A DNA stretch of 64,000 nt, taken from positions 356,001 through 420,000 of the forward strand of contig JAODUP010000143.1 in the NCBI GenBank assembly GCA_025642065.1. Reading direction: 5' to 3'. Below the pieces are notes generated by a model. It had not been told where the DNA came from. It did not search any database and was given only the letters and a program-made list of their open reading frames with translations. Shown in pieces: positions 28,681 to 41,568 of the stretch; within the stretch, counting starts at the first letter, position 1; each line of letters begins with the position of its first letter. Position numbers and translations under genes: made by a program. Origin of the DNA: Paralvinella palmiformis. Lineage: Eukaryota; Annelida; Polychaeta; Terebellida; Alvinellidae.

Positions 28681-28840
28681 ATATCTATCTATCTATCTAT
28701 CTATCTATCTACAGAATATTCTTATGTGATGGTGAAAAGCGTTTTATTTGCTCCATAATTTAGAAAACCACGAAGCCGATTACGCAGATTTACTTAAGGT
28801 CCATTATTTATCCTTAAACGGGAGACGTCGAATCGAACCC

Positions 28841-28884
<44 letters not shown>

Positions 28885-28886
28885 TT

Positions 28887-28946
<60 letters not shown>
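28494..28946. repeat. (CT)n, (CTAT)n and (TA)n microsatellites
   Basis: CT and CTAT arrays at about 28494-28711, then CT at 28842-28880 and TA at 28890-28946. The short stretch between them shows no gene. Confidence 0.95.
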
Positions 28947-28949
<3 letters not shown>

Positions 28950-30569
28950 GGTTTCTCATCGTAATCGTTAATCGAAATCGATTGTAATCGATTACATGAT
29001 ATTCAGTAATCGTAATCGTAATTTGCAGATCGAATGTAATGATAATCGTAATCGATTACATTGCAAATGTAATCGTAATCAGCGATTACCCTCTCGCTTA
29101 CACAAGATAATTGATTATTTGCCATGTCATATCAGACCAGAGATATGGTTTGGTATGGTTTGGTATGTAAGCTGCTGTCTTATCTATATTTGTCAGTTTA
29201 TTTGTTCTATGAAGATGAAATTATTTTTGGTTGAAACACTGCTTCAGATGTTGCTGCTATTATAATTCATATAAACGGGCAATTCAGATTAACTCGTGTT
29301 GTTTTCACACGGTTAAACCCAAGCTAGTTACACAGTCAGTAAGTCGACCTGGTTTCTTACTGACACCGTCGTTTAAACTCCAGCTGCAAATGATCCTGAT
29401 TGGCCAGCAGTTGGATGACAAGCAGCCAATTAAATTAACGCATGCGTTAGTGAACATAAACAAGGCTATATCGACATACAGGGTTACAAACGTGGGTATT
29501 AGACGGAGATCAGTACGGAGTTGGGAGCTGGCCGATATAATTTAAAGCATAACAATAAAGTGGTTGTCAAGTTTTAGAGAGGGTTGGAGTTCGGAGTTTG
29601 ACTATATTCTAATTATCCTATTTATTAAATAGACGTTACCTGGCTATAGTCACGTCCGCACTGGACCCTTTCAACTCGAGATGGTCTATATCCGATTTCT
29701 TGCTCTATGCACCAGACAGTGATGGCATACTCCAGGTGATCACTGAACGGGGACTTGTACAGCTGTACCAATATGGTCTAGTCAAGGCATCGGAATGAGT
29801 TTCAGATTGCTCCCACTACTCTTGGAAATTGGAATATTTCACCGCATTGACAGCAGCAATGACTTAACATCTGACATGATAGTGCAGAGGATCATCAGAA
29901 ATAAGTTTCTTTTTGAAGAAAGGAACAAGAAAAAGGAAGCAAAGGAGGTGTACATAGAGAATATGATAAGAAAGCAGTAATAACACAAATACACCGCTGC
30001 TAAACGTAATTTAATTTGTAGATTATTTTTGTAATCTCCTTCCTCCGGCAATTGGTTTACGTATTGTATCTATTGAAATATTGAAATTATTATTTGTACA
30101 GCGCCTTTGAATGGCTCCTGCTAGTAAGGGCGCTTTATTAAATATACATTATTATTATTATTATTATGCATTTCGTTGCTAAATATATATTGAAACAATT
30201 CCATTGATATTGTTTGTACTAATCTCACTTTGCACTAATCTCAGTTATCTCTGTAAATACATGTGCATTCATGGCAAATGCATTACTTGCTTCTTGGCTC
30301 TATGGTGAATATTGGTCTTAGAAATGAACGTCGTACAATGGCATCAAAGTCTATTGTACATTTTTATTTCAAGAACATACCAGAAAGTGCGCCTGATTCT
30401 TACAAAGCAACATGTAAATGTAGTAGTATGTTTATATCGGTATTATACATGTAACTGAGTAAATATCATGATTGTGTTATATATATTGTAATCATGATTG
30501 TAATAATGATTACTTTACAATGTAATCGTAATCGTAATCGATTACCTTCGTCCTGTAATCTCCCCAACC

Positions 30570-30573
<4 letters not shown>
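28947..30573 (+). mobile_element. DNA element with GTAATC-rich ends, copy 2
   Basis: Begins AGGGTTTCTCATCGTAATCG followed by many GTAATC/GATTAC units, and ends with GTAATCG units then TCCTGTAATCTCCCCAACC. The right end is almost the same as that of copy 3 (59818-59862). The interior has weakly coding stretches (29231-29545, 29795-29980) that I do not recognise, and a LINE-type tail at 30085-30165. About 1.6 kb long, probably non-autonomous or decayed. Confidence 0.5.
30085..30168 (+). repeat. LINE-type 3' end with (ATT)n tail
   Basis: GTACAGCGCCTTTGAATGGC...GGGCGCTTTATTAAATATAC followed by ATT repeats. The same sequence recurs inverted at about 62620-62690. A conserved 3' end with a short tandem tail is typical of CR1-like LINEs. 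Confidence 0.6.
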
Positions 30574-30607
<34 letters not shown>

Positions 30608-30612
<5 letters not shown>

Positions 30613-31401
30613 CAACCAACCAAGAAAACAATTTATAAGTTAAGGACAGCAGAGTTATTACGAGTATTTGGTACTCGTTTTCCTTAGATTTGATGAAACA
30701 TTGTCTTAAAGTAACAATCCCTTTTCTAAATGGTATAAAGACTGTAATATAGATAATGATGGGTATGATTAATATTAAACAATATCTCTCATGGTTTCGT
30801 TAAACGTCCACTTCTTTGTTACGAAAAAATAAAACAAAACCTAAGACCAGTATATTCCGATATCGTCTGATATTGATCTTTTTGCTTAATTTCAGCTCAT
30901 CAATGTCAACGATCTGAACAACTTACACACTAAAATGTGTCAGACTGGATCTCACCTGCGGATAGAATGTTCTCATCTGGCAGATATCAGGATTTATACG
31001 TCTTCGCTCCAGAGGTCAATACAGTTTGGAGGAGACGTCAACAGATCGAGAAATGGCGTTTCCCCGTATTCATCATTTGTAATGCAAAATGCTCATTTTA
31101 TGTTATCCCTTATCGTAAACCAGTCTGAGAGGTTGATATCAATATTCTAGGACGCAGCTTAGAGTTTGGACGTGGTTTGTTTACCTTCGACGCTGGTACA
31201 GCTGGCATACACGACAATTGAACGACGCTGTAGGGCAAACAATCCACAAAGAGAGGTACCTTGGTAGGGTTCGAACCCTTACCCCGATATATAGGGTACA
31301 ATGTTCAACTGACACTGACTATTGCGGGGAAGAAATCCAATTTAGAAAATGTGTCATTTAAAATTTGTATGTTTCTCAATACTGGGTAGCTCAAATGACT
31401 G

Positions 31402-31467
<66 letters not shown>

Positions 31468-31980
31468 ATGTGTGTGTGTGTGGAGAAATCTGTACTGAAC
31501 AATACTTCGCTTAATAGTGTAAGACCTTCCATATTGTGTCCATCAGATTATGAAAAGCCTTATAAATATTTATTAGCCAAACCAATATATTATTAGCATG
31601 TAATCCTTTCATTACGTACAGTATTTCAGCTAAGTCGCATTATCCTTTCGTCTGACATACATACGTCTTCCTTTATTAGTGATATCGTGTCACAAAGTGT
31701 AAATCCCGATCTTTGATTATCATAATATCACACAGAACTCGTCTACATCTGATACTTTTAGAAGCTAGATGTCTCATATCTAACTCTGTCATATTGTATT
31801 ATTTATAGGATTAATATAGTTCTCACTCTCTCTCTTTCTCTCTCTCTATCTTTCTCTCTCTCTCTCGCTCGCTCTCTATCTCTCTTTCTCTCATTCTCTC
31901 ATTCTCTCTCTCTCTCTCTCTCACTCAGTCACTCTCTATCGCTACCTCACTCACTCACTCACTATCTCTCTCTCTCTTTC

Positions 31981-32062
<82 letters not shown>

Positions 32063-32487
32063 TATTAGATGTATATATCTTATTGATTGGAGTTACAGGC
32101 GAACATATATATAAAATATTATAAATACACAAAATGGCAGTTGATTACATTGATATAAAATCAAACTCTTCATAATACGCCCCGACTTTTCATGAAGACG
32201 CCATCTGGAGGACATTAACATATTTAGCTGTCGTAGGCTAATGATTTCTCCCAATTTAGCCACTACGGCAGGTTGGGAAATGACAGTAATTGTAATTATT
32301 AGCACCTGGGATATTCAGTAGATAAGACATATGCATCATTAGTCCAGGTGACTAATGCGTCACGAAATTAGTTCAACGAATCCTACAATGTATAAGGAGG
32401 TTAAGTTAGAACGACAGCTCCCCCCATTTGTATATCATTGTAAGTGATATAAATGGACAGAGGAGATGCATCGACACACACACTCAC

Positions 32488-32520
<33 letters not shown>

Positions 32521-32526
32521 ACACAT

Positions 32527-32577
<51 letters not shown>

Positions 32578-32804
32578 ACTGAGATAAACCAATGATAGTT
32601 ATTTCTCACCTACATCGAATCCTCTACACTAAGCACATAAGAACAACAACAATAATAATAACAACAACATCCATAACAACAACAGGAATAACAACAATAT
32701 TACCGCCGATAGCAAATCAATATTCTGAAATATATTTTAACATAACTTGATAAAGTAACGGTTATGAATATAAAACCGAAGTTTTGACTTTCTGTATAAA
32801 TATT
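30608..32804. other. intergenic, repeat-rich, no recognised gene
   Basis: Holds (TA)n near 30573-30607, (TA)n(TG)n at 31410-31481, a long CT/TA region at 31824-32060 and (CA)n(TA)n at 32477-32578. Two overlapping open frames at 30935-31150 follow a good acceptor (aatttcag, about 30895), but I recognise no domain and leave them uncalled. A minus-strand tRNA-like B box (GGTTCGAACCC) lies near 31269. Confidence 0.4.
31824..32060. repeat. (CT)n-rich and (TA)n microsatellite block
   Basis: CT-rich array with CACTCA interruptions ending in a TA run. Confidence 0.95.
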
Positions 32805-32940
32805 ACTGTTTTACTGCCACTTTTATGACATTCGAAAGAAAGAAGTCGAAGTGAAAGACGAAACACCCTTCTGACACAGTCCAGCCGGGTTTCGAACCCA
32901 GATGCTATAGATCTATGACCAACCGCACTACCAGTTATTA
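32805..32940 (-). mobile_element. tRNA-derived SINE (different head, shared tail)
   Basis: On the minus strand an A-box-like AACTGGTAGTGCGGTTGG and a B-box GGGTTCGAAACCCGG are followed by GTTTCGTCTTTCACTTCG and AAAAGTGGCAGTAAAAC. The tail is that of the SINEs at 41375, 48973 and 58407, but the tRNA-like head is a different one. Confidence 0.7.
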
Positions 32941-34360
32941 TTTCAATCATCGCTATCACGAAGACAAAGAGTATTCAGTTGACATTTTCTGATTGCCCGG
33001 GAAGTTGTACAAATATTGATGATTGATTAGCATATCTGTTTCTACACGTAGACACACAACCGACAACCTTTAATCTCTGTAAAGGAAGAACTATCGAAGA
33101 GATCACTTCATACGAATAGATGTTGAGCTAATTATTTCAGGAAGTAAACATCGGTAAGTAATTAGGACAGGATCTTCCATTATCATTGTTGATGCTACCA
33201 TTGTCATTAATCTAACCTCACGTCAGAGTGACAATAGGGCTTCGTCTAAAGGAGATATCAGCTGATTAAAGATTTCTTTGTTGACGTGCCAGAGAGAATC
33301 AAGCTGATGGAGTACGCTGATGGAGTTCTCGTCCACAGAAATACAACGCACAAATACACAAATACACACGCACGTACACACTCGCACGTACACGCGCGCG
33401 TGCGTGTCCATGGCGATAAATGGAGATTATTATTACAGCCTGATGAAGTAATAAGTACTAACCGCTGCTAGATTCCAAAACCGAATTAAAGTGCCATTAA
33501 AATAGTTAAATCTGCGTCAATTTTAGCAATATTCTATTCACTGGTCTACTTCCAGATGCTGAACTCATACATATTGCAATACAAAAAATTTTGAAACTTA
33601 ATACTTATTGTTAAAAGTTGGACAATGTGTACATGGAAACATCTCTGTTGTAAGTGGTGGGGTCCCCAGTGGCTTAGAAGCACACGCACGTACGCATACA
33701 CACATAAGCACGGACACACACACACAAAAACTCCTACACACAAAAAAAAACATACCCCCACACACAAACATACATATACACACCCATGTATGCACACACA
33801 CACTATTCCAATCTTCTTGTCAACCTAGTCGCCTTAAGCTTCATAGAGGCCTTAATCAATTTGTGGCTGACGAACAATGGCGACCATTGTCTGACATCGT
33901 TCACATGTGGCATGCTATAATCACTCAGCACTAAGTCTTCACTGTTTATGTTCGTCAACAATCTTCTTACAATAAAGACTGTCTCCGCCATCTGTCAGAT
34001 ATAGACTGATACGGAATGAAATTTATTAGTGATGAGCCGCTATTCAGAAAGGTAACAATTTCTTTGTTTTCAATAAAATATAATTGATAATTATCCTTTT
34101 ATTAAGATGTTACGACAATAAATAAAATGACCTCACCATTTCGGAAAAGCTAAATTTGATCACTTTTAGACGTTAGGATAACAGGTCAGCAAAATAATAA
34201 TAATAATAATAATAATAATAACCATGTCAGTTACTTTACGTGGCTGGGAACCTCAAACGAAGGAAACGCATATGGTCTATAATCTATTGCTTCACCACGG
34301 GGATTAATTCTAAGCAAATTTAAAATTTAGAAAACTGCTAGTTACCTGGCTGGACGAAAG
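32941..34360. other. no recognised gene
   Basis: AT-rich sequence with (CA)n runs at about 33355-33400 and 33680-33805 and an (AAT)n run near 34193-34220. Open frames over the CA runs are artefacts. Confidence 0.45.
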
Positions 34361-34369
34361 AAACTTCCT

Positions 34370-34470
34370 CTTACTGTAGTACCACGAACGGGGTTCGAAC
34401 TTGCGACCTCCTGTACAGAATGACCACGAGTAAGATGTTTCATGCTCTAACCCATGTGGTCATAGAGATA
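34370..34470 (-). mobile_element. tRNA-like sequence, probable SINE head
   Basis: Minus strand: GGGTTAGAGCATGAAACATC as an A-box region and AAGTTCGAACCCCG as a B box, about 50 bases apart. I could not form a 7-bp acceptor stem, so a functional tRNA gene is unlikely. Confidence 0.45.
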
Positions 34471-34975
34471 TAAAAAGTTTTAAGTAACTGTAACCGCGCT
34501 TCTTCATCATTTGACCTTCCAAGGCTTAATTCACCTGTCATCATCGATCGAAAGCCAGGTGTTAGCTTAACGAATTCGAATAATTTACATAATAACTTGC
34601 GTATAAGAAATAAACGAACCAGATTTAAGTCAGTAAAAATTACTTACTAGTATAGTTAACAATTACTGATTTAGAATCAACGTAGAGATTCTTTTAAAAT
34701 ACAGCTTTTGTCATTGTCTAGCAACATTATGGATTGTGGCTCTTTCCAAGGGAGAGGTGACAATCACTAAGATATCATCTTCCGGTTTATGCATCTATTA
34801 CATCTCTTTGAACTAAGAAAGTCGCAGAGGGACGTCGTGCTTAACATGATAATGTGTGTGATGCGGAAACTTTGAAGTGGTGGACTATAAAGGTATTGAT
34901 GCTCAGAGAGAAATATTTGATTGGCCCACTTCTTTGCAGCATTAAAAGGTTATCCGCAGTGCCCCCCCCTCTCTC

Positions 34976-35061
<86 letters not shown>

Positions 35062-35939
35062 ACACTTCAAGCACAATGATACATAATTTACCATGTATTC
35101 AGCTAAAGACAAAGGCATCGGTTATTGTTAGAAAATGGGTTACACCCTTTTTTACACATGAGTCGAAGGTGGATGACATTAACAACAATTTATGTGCTAG
35201 CTTTATTGCTGCTGTCCAACAAAGAAATTATTTTACATGCCTAGTTACTAGTTTCTTGGTAATCGGGGGAGGAAGGGGGGTGGGGTATTAGGAACAAAGA
35301 AAGAGAAACAAAGAAATAAATTAACATTATAAATAATGTTAAATGTGTCAAAAACAGTTGTATTAACAATACACAACTTAACCTTAAAACCATTTCCATG
35401 ATAAATAGTTGTTAAGTTTTATAATTTTATCTTTAGTTGTCTCGTTTGTTTAATACAAACTAATATTTTACGTTGAACTGGCGAATTCCATTTTAATGTC
35501 CGTTTACAATATAGCTATATTATTGACAAAAATGAAAGTTTGGAGCGTTTCAGGTTTCCCAATATGATCCGATGGATGATATTACAAGATACAAATTGAT
35601 CTATTGTTGGGAGTTTCATATAATTATATTTGTGTGCCATACTTTAATATTTGTAAAATCGTTCAAACAAAATAAACCCATTCCGTTTATTAATCCACAT
35701 GAAATACTCTCGACACTAGAGTTAAAATCAACTGGCTTCAGTATTCTGGCTTCATTTGATAAAACATTATATTTTTAATGCTTCTTCGTCTAATAATAAT
35801 AATCACTGCCACAATTAACCTGTTTTAATCAGTTTAACAATGCACGCTGTAATATTTAGCTTCTTCATTTCGAGCATCACTGTCCTGTGAGTTAATTTGT
35901 GTGGCAGGTGCGTGCTTGTCTGCCTGCCAGTGCGCGAGC

Positions 35940-35976
<37 letters not shown>

Positions 35977-36720
35977 AGTGATATCCAATCTGGACTCAAT
36001 ATATTACATAAGATATGCCCTCAACATACCTATGTTGTTGTTGCTGCTGCCGAATTTGTCTTATCCAACATCTGGCTGTTAATATAATCAACCATATAAT
36101 TTATAATACTTGTGAGCTCATCAACTGGATGGAGGAAGGTGAACACAGCTGTGCGTGTGTGCGTGCGTGCCTGATTGGGTGTTTATGTGTGTGTGCTTCT
36201 ACGGGCGTGAACTCTACATGGACCCCAACAGCCCGACAATAGAAGATCTTATCCTAATTACTCATCACTGTGTCCTAACTAATATTGCCGACTCATCATA
36301 AGAAATGATAAAAAAATTCTGATAATAAATTATTACATATAATAATAATTATCCGTTACATAATTTATTTATACAAGGACATAACGTCTCGTCCCTGGTA
36401 AGAAAATAATAGTTAATGGAACTGATATAAAATATTCATGTTATTTGTATATTATTATTATTATTATTATTATTATTGTTGTTATTGTTGTTGTTGTTTT
36501 GCTGTTGTTGATGATGTTATTGTTATATAACCTTGTATCCTGCTCCCATTATATAACATTCTTATATTTATGTATACGTATTGATGTATGTATGTGTGTA
36601 GTGAGAGAAGTATTGAATGAAATTTCACCTTCATTTAAAAGAAAAACGAAATAACCATCCGACGTTGCCAAATCTAGGAATTCATCCTTGAGGAGGAGGG
36701 TTCGACGTAGATAAAAACTT
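34471..36720. other. no recognised gene
   Basis: Contains a (CA)n array at 34979-35066, a (TA)n run at 35942-35973 and an ATT/GTT array near 36451-36500. No coding exon recognised. Confidence 0.45.
34979..35066. repeat. (CA)n microsatellite
   Basis: About 88 bp of nearly pure CA. Confidence 0.97.
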
Positions 36721-36733
36721 ACTGTCAATCAGT

Positions 36734-36990
36734 CTCTGTTTGTCTGTCTGTCTGCCTGTGCGTGTCTGCCTGTCTGTCTGCATGTGCGTGTCTGCCTGTC
36801 TGTCTGCCTGTGGGTGTCTGTCTGTCTGTCTGTATGCCTGCCTGTCTGGTTCTCTGTCTGTTTCTCTGTATGCCTGTCTGTATGTATGTCTATCTATTGT
36901 ATGGTTATCTGTATGTCTGTCTGTCTATCTGCCTGCCTATCTGTATGTTTATTATCTATCTGTATGGTTGTCTGTTTGTCCATCTATCTG
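36734..36990. repeat. (GTCT)n-derived degenerate array
   Basis: About 250 bp of TCTG/CCTG tetranucleotide with many substitutions. All three frames stay open with Cys-Leu-Ser-Val repeats, which are artefacts. Confidence 0.9.
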
Positions 36991-37935
36991 CTTGTGTGTA
37001 CCAGCTTTATCCATTTGTTCCACTTACACCGGATAGTGATGTGTCTCGATCAACTGTTGGATGTGCGACCTAATTTCATGCCACATTAGTCACCTGGACT
37101 ATTAGCAGGATGTCATCTAATTCCGGGATATAAAAATCTATTGTTGTCTCAACAGATCAGATGCTAACAATATTAATGATGTTATTATCTTCCACTCTGT
37201 GGTATTGGTTTACATGGTGGAAATTACCCTACGACAGCAGAATATATTTATGTCTTCCAGATCACACCTCCAGAATTAATCTAAATATTGTTAATAATTA
37301 GCCGTTTTTTATATGTAATCGATTGCCCATCTCTCGGCTTTCGTAATCCATAACACAAAACAATGGTAAATATTATGAAATTTGTTATGAGAACATTTTT
37401 GTCGCATAATAAAATAAAATACTACATTGACTGTAAAGTGGTATACATGTTCACGCGCGCGCAAACACACACACACACACAAATAAATAAACACATTGTA
37501 TAAATTGTAGAAGGATTATAGCGACATCCTGATAACCAGTCTACCAGACTCATAATTTCTGACACAATAGCACCGGAAATTAAAGACTTATATGTAAGAA
37601 CTTGATCCATGAAGGTCTTTGTCAGAAGTACGTTGATATCTGGAGCAAAGACGTCTATCACTCAATTCTGTTACATAACGGCATCCTATAAGTAACTGAG
37701 TTCGACGCTGATACGTTTCAAAGTGTGAGTATTTCCGAGAGTCGGCTCTGATACACTGAAATGGTGGAAAAAGATCAATGTCATAACATTTGAAGAGCGG
37801 AGTACTGGTTTTTGGAATTGTATTATGTATAAACAAGAAGAATCTTGTGTGCATGCGTGCGTGCGTGTGTGTGTGTGTGTGTTACAATGTGTTACAGTTA
37901 ATCTGTATAATCAGGTAATAGATTATATATACACA

Positions 37936-38019
<84 letters not shown>

Positions 38020-38893
38020 GGACATCTTTAGTAACATAATTCGAGTTTGCTTCGCGTAAACATTATAGGTTTAAGCTGAATCATATCTGACGCACGATTC
38101 TATGACGACATTCGTGCGACTAATTAAGACTACCACAGACGCTAAGGACTAGGATACCGTAACCTTTATAAAACATAGAACCTTTACAAGGATTCGTTGT
38201 ATAAAATAATCTCCGATGAGTTATCATAATATCAAAGACACAACTCAAAGTACTACTGTATAAGGCCACGGGCAACAATATGACATACAATTCTACTAAT
38301 AACTGGAGTCTTGTTAAATGAACCATGAAGAGCAAAACAGATACTACTACATTTGGTTTCATTACCTGATTGTTTTCGGTAGTTATCCCTTATCTACATG
38401 TCTGATCACGAAAAATAATACACGTGTTTATCATTATTAGGAATTGAATTAAGGTTATTATCATCAAAGGCAGCATCCAATAGTATCGAGAAAAGGCATT
38501 AATTGTCTATATATTGAGACGATGACAGTGTACTCGTTATCATCGTCTAATCTGTACTTACAAGCACGTACACATAAACTCACACGCGTCACACACACAG
38601 AGAGAATGTGTGTATGTGTGTGTGTGTGTGACGCGCACGCGAGCACACACACACACACACACAGAGAGAGAGGGGGGGACATTTATTTATAACTGATAAC
38701 ACTAACAGACTTTTTTACTGTAATAACCGAAATAATCTAAATATTTCTCATTCCTAATTTGTTCACACGAAGTCGGCCATTTTTAATTTCAGATTTTATT
38801 TTATGTCGAGCTTGATGTATTTAGTTTCTCCTTTCAAGACCATAACCTGATATATTTGACATAGATTGCAATAAACTTACTTTTAGCAGAGCG
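36991..38893. other. no recognised gene
   Basis: Downstream flank of the minus-strand MGSC gene. Contains a half copy of the TTACAGT MITE at 37889-37922, (CA)n(TA)n at 37930-38015 and GT/CA runs at 38580-38670. Confidence 0.45.
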
Positions 38894-39352
38894 TCACGTG
38901 TCACCATTTCCTGTCCCGTTATAAGCCACAAGCGCATTCACAACGGCTAAAGCCACACATCCGGCGGCGACGTGCTCCAGAGATCTCGTATCGTGAATAC
39001 GTCGTCTCCGGATCAGTTCGCGTTTTAGCACCGCGACTGTGTCCCGCAAACTATCCCGATTCATCACGTTATTGCTCGTAGTCCTTCCGGATCCACAATC
39101 CGACGATCTGACGCCATAACGGCTATCCGAGCAGTTCGTGCCAACACCGGAAATCGACCGTTTGCTTACCGATAGAGCACGCCCGGTATCGGCACTTCCT
39201 CTTCCGGTATCCGAGTTTCCATCGGACGGTCGCGTGTCCGACGAAGGTCGAAAGGGCGTATGATTGTCTGTCATCTGATTGTTGTTGATAGGGAGATGCT
39301 TGTCGGGAAGGACATCTCTGCCTCGTCCGAGATGAGAAGGACAACTTCCCAT
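38894..39352 (-). CDS. MGSC family protein, copy C (unrecognised, intronless)
   Basis: A 152-aa single-exon protein. I choose the ATG at 39352-39350 (MGSCPSHLGRGRDVLPDKHL) because this start is shared with copy B. An in-frame ATG at 39385 would add 11 residues and hide Gly2. The N terminus fits a myristoylation signal with a nearby Cys4. Shared blocks are DVLPDKHLxINNN, DNHTxFRxSSDTRP and DGNSxTGRGS. The middle is polar and variable (GTNCSDSRYGVRSSDCGSG). The C terminus is DTVAVLKRELIRRRRI then LEHVAAGCVALAVVNALVAY, a basic helix followed by a hydrophobic one. No known domain is recognised. The gene is inverted relative to copy B, about 11 kb away. Confidence 0.72.
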   Translation of the reverse strand: MGSCPSHLGRGRDVLPDKHLPINNNQMTDNHTPFRPSSDTRPSDGNSDTGRGSADTGRALSVSKRSISGVGTNCSDSRYGVRSSDCGSGRTTSNNVMNRDSLRDTVAVLKRELIRRRRIHDTRSLEHVAAGCVALAVVNALVAYNGTGNGDT

Positions 39353-39540
39353 CTTAGACTCCTTTAGATTACTCGATTTGTTCATCGACCCGACGTCCGG
39401 GATTAACAGCGGCACGTGACCTGCTCCGACCTCGCCTCTAGAACGAGTCCCACTTTCGTCAATGTGACCGAGCTCCTCGTCTACTGTAAGGCGTTTCTCG
39501 CGGTCAATCGTAGCTGTGGTCGGATATATATAAATATGTG
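39353..39540 (-). promoter_or_regulatory. conserved 5' flank of MGSC gene copy C
   Basis: Read on the minus strand: TATATATCCGACCACAG (about 39520), TTACAGTAGACGAGGAGCTC (about 39480), GGGACTCG, AGGTCACGTGCC (about 39418), then the MGSC start. Order and spacing match copies A and B, except that the GTTAGGTTTACAGTAGTAG block is missing. The CACGTG E-box is the most constant piece. Confidence 0.5.
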
Positions 39541-39595
39541 TGTGTCCCGTGGTGCTGTTTTGTGTTTATAGGTTTAAAACAGTTGTGCACTAAAT

Positions 39596-39698
<103 letters not shown>

Positions 39699-39959
39699 TA
39701 GCTAATCCAGAATAAATAAAAACGAAATATTCTGACACACGCGGGCCATAATTGTTTATACCTTAATGCGAAGAATGATTGAAAACATCTCCACACATAT
39801 ACACACCAATATTATTCTTAGATCTGCTCCTCGTATATTGATGTTCGACTTCGGGGTACAGTAGACGTGCACTGTTATCGATCGCGCTTCCCCTTTATAT
39901 GTGTAGCCGTCTTATATTGAAGACTAGCAGCCATTTAATCAAGCTAGCTGATATGCGAT

Positions 39960-39992
39960 GATCAATTAATCCTCTGACGTCACTTCCTTCCT
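39960..39992 (-). promoter_or_regulatory. ETS/CRE-like block upstream of MGSC copy C
   Basis: The minus strand reads GGAAGGAAGTGACGTCA followed by GAGGATTAATTGATC. It is the third occurrence of the block seen at about 24239 and 24412. It lies about 440 bp upstream of the conserved flank of copy C. Confidence 0.35.
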
Positions 39993-40140
39993 TCGCAGCC
40001 AGTAGGCTGTGATGTAATAGCGAGCTAGGGTTCTGGTGATAATTACTAGCTGGTAACCAAGACAACACCGCAATACTATTACACCATTACATCACATGGA
40101 GATGGTTATATAGGAATGGAGAACGTATCGGCATCAACAC

Positions 40141-40483
40141 GGAGCTCCGGTGGCCTAGCTGGTTAAGCGCCCGGCACTTGGTGCCAAGAGTCACAGGTTC
40201 GATCCCAGCAAGAGGTAATCACTTATCCGGAGATTAATTTCTCGACTCACAACATCGTGGGTGGCTGACCACGTTGAATGGCGCTGCCGTCTCCACTGAA
40301 TTGTTAAAAATAAAAGGGGGACGTTAAAAACTCCCCTGAGGACGTAAAACACTCTGGCGGTGATCACCCTCAGGATATTTCGGCTCCATCTTTCCGTACT
40401 GCTCACCTGGGGGTGGTGGGCGTAGAAGTTTCTCAACCACTCCAACACAGAGGCTGTGCTGACAAATCTATCAATCAATGAAT
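40141..40483 (+). mobile_element. tRNA-derived SINE, second family
   Basis: Head GGTGGCCTAGCTGGTTAAGC (A box) and CACAGGTTCGATCCCAGC (B box), then an unrelated body of about 270 bp containing GTAAAACACTCTGGCGGTGA and ending in repeated ATCAATCAATGAATCA. No acceptor stem pairs, so it is not a tRNA gene. The tail differs from the other SINEs of the window. Confidence 0.65.
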
Positions 40484-41374
40484 CAGCATAAACTAGATAT
40501 AAAATGTTTATTACTGGACTTTAATAGCAGCATAAAATGTCTTTGTGAGTGAGAAAGTAAATGAGTGAGTCGGTCGGTCGGTCGTCTGTCGATTACGCTC
40601 CTGCTTGGTAAAAAAATTACGAGTAACTGATTCATTATGAGTCAGACAGCTGGTTTAATCTCGTCTGGCACACTGAGGTATATGTTTTCTGCCATTTTCT
40701 TGTCAGTAGCAGTCGAACTATTTCTCCGAAATTTCTCTTCCTAGCGTGTCAACGAACGAGTTTGTTTTGCACCACCTATAATGTCACATAGCTCTAGCTC
40801 TCATCGCCAACGTGGCTGGCATATATCAGACAGAAGAACGTGATCTATTGAGACGTGATCACATACCTGCCTCGTCATCGGGAAAACGTCTGCCGCTATC
40901 AAATAAAAGAGCCGAAACATGACCGCATACAATAGAAAATTCCCCTACCGAGGCGACACTTTCAGCGGATGTTCCCGGGGCTCTTATCGGCAAATTGGTT
41001 CGTTAATGGGGAATAGTCGTCCGTACAAGGTCGCTCACGTGGTTAATAAAAGTGACACCTCGTCGAGGGCGATTGCCACAAAAAATGACAAATTGTTTTT
41101 ATTATTCGATGCGTAATAAATAAATTAAATAAATTCGACAATCGAGAAAATCATCAAAATAAATTCAGCTCCAGATGTGTATCCTTCAAGAGTCGATGAT
41201 CCTCACCTCGTGAACAAATTATGGCTTACATCATCGTTTGTGGCTTACCACGTTCAATTAAAGTTAGATATTAAAGATCACTAAGTCATCAAAATCTCCA
41301 TAGAATCTTTCATCGGGTGATGAATCACCTATTTTCTACAATTATCCGATGAAAGGTTCGTTCGTCGATTTCGG
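40484..41374. other. no recognised gene
   Basis: Intergenic. A 65-codon plus-strand frame at 40919-41116 has normal composition but no recognisable domain. Confidence 0.4.
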
Positions 41375-41568
41375 GCGCCTCCGTGGTCTAGCGGTAGCGT
41401 GTTGGACCACAGATCACTACCACCTGTGTTCGAATCCCGGCGTGGGAATATCTTAAAGTTGTTTCGTCTTTCACTTCGTCTCATTCATTACCTTTGGAAG
41501 TCGCTCGGCCCATTTAGCTTACCTTGTGAACAAAAGTGGCCGTAAAACATCAAACATCATCATCTTCT
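41375..41568 (+). mobile_element. tRNA-derived SINE, main family
   Basis: GCGCCTCCGTGGTCTAGCGG head with A box, GTGTTCGAATCCCGGCG B box, then GTTTCGTCTTTCACTTCG, TCGCTCGGCCCATTTAGC, AAAAGTGGCCGTAAAAC and a (CAT)n end. Close copies lie at 48973 and 58407. Confidence 0.8.

Noticed and set aside
40146..40215. Possible tRNA gene
   Set aside because: A and B boxes are present, but no acceptor stem pairs, and the sequence continues into a SINE body.
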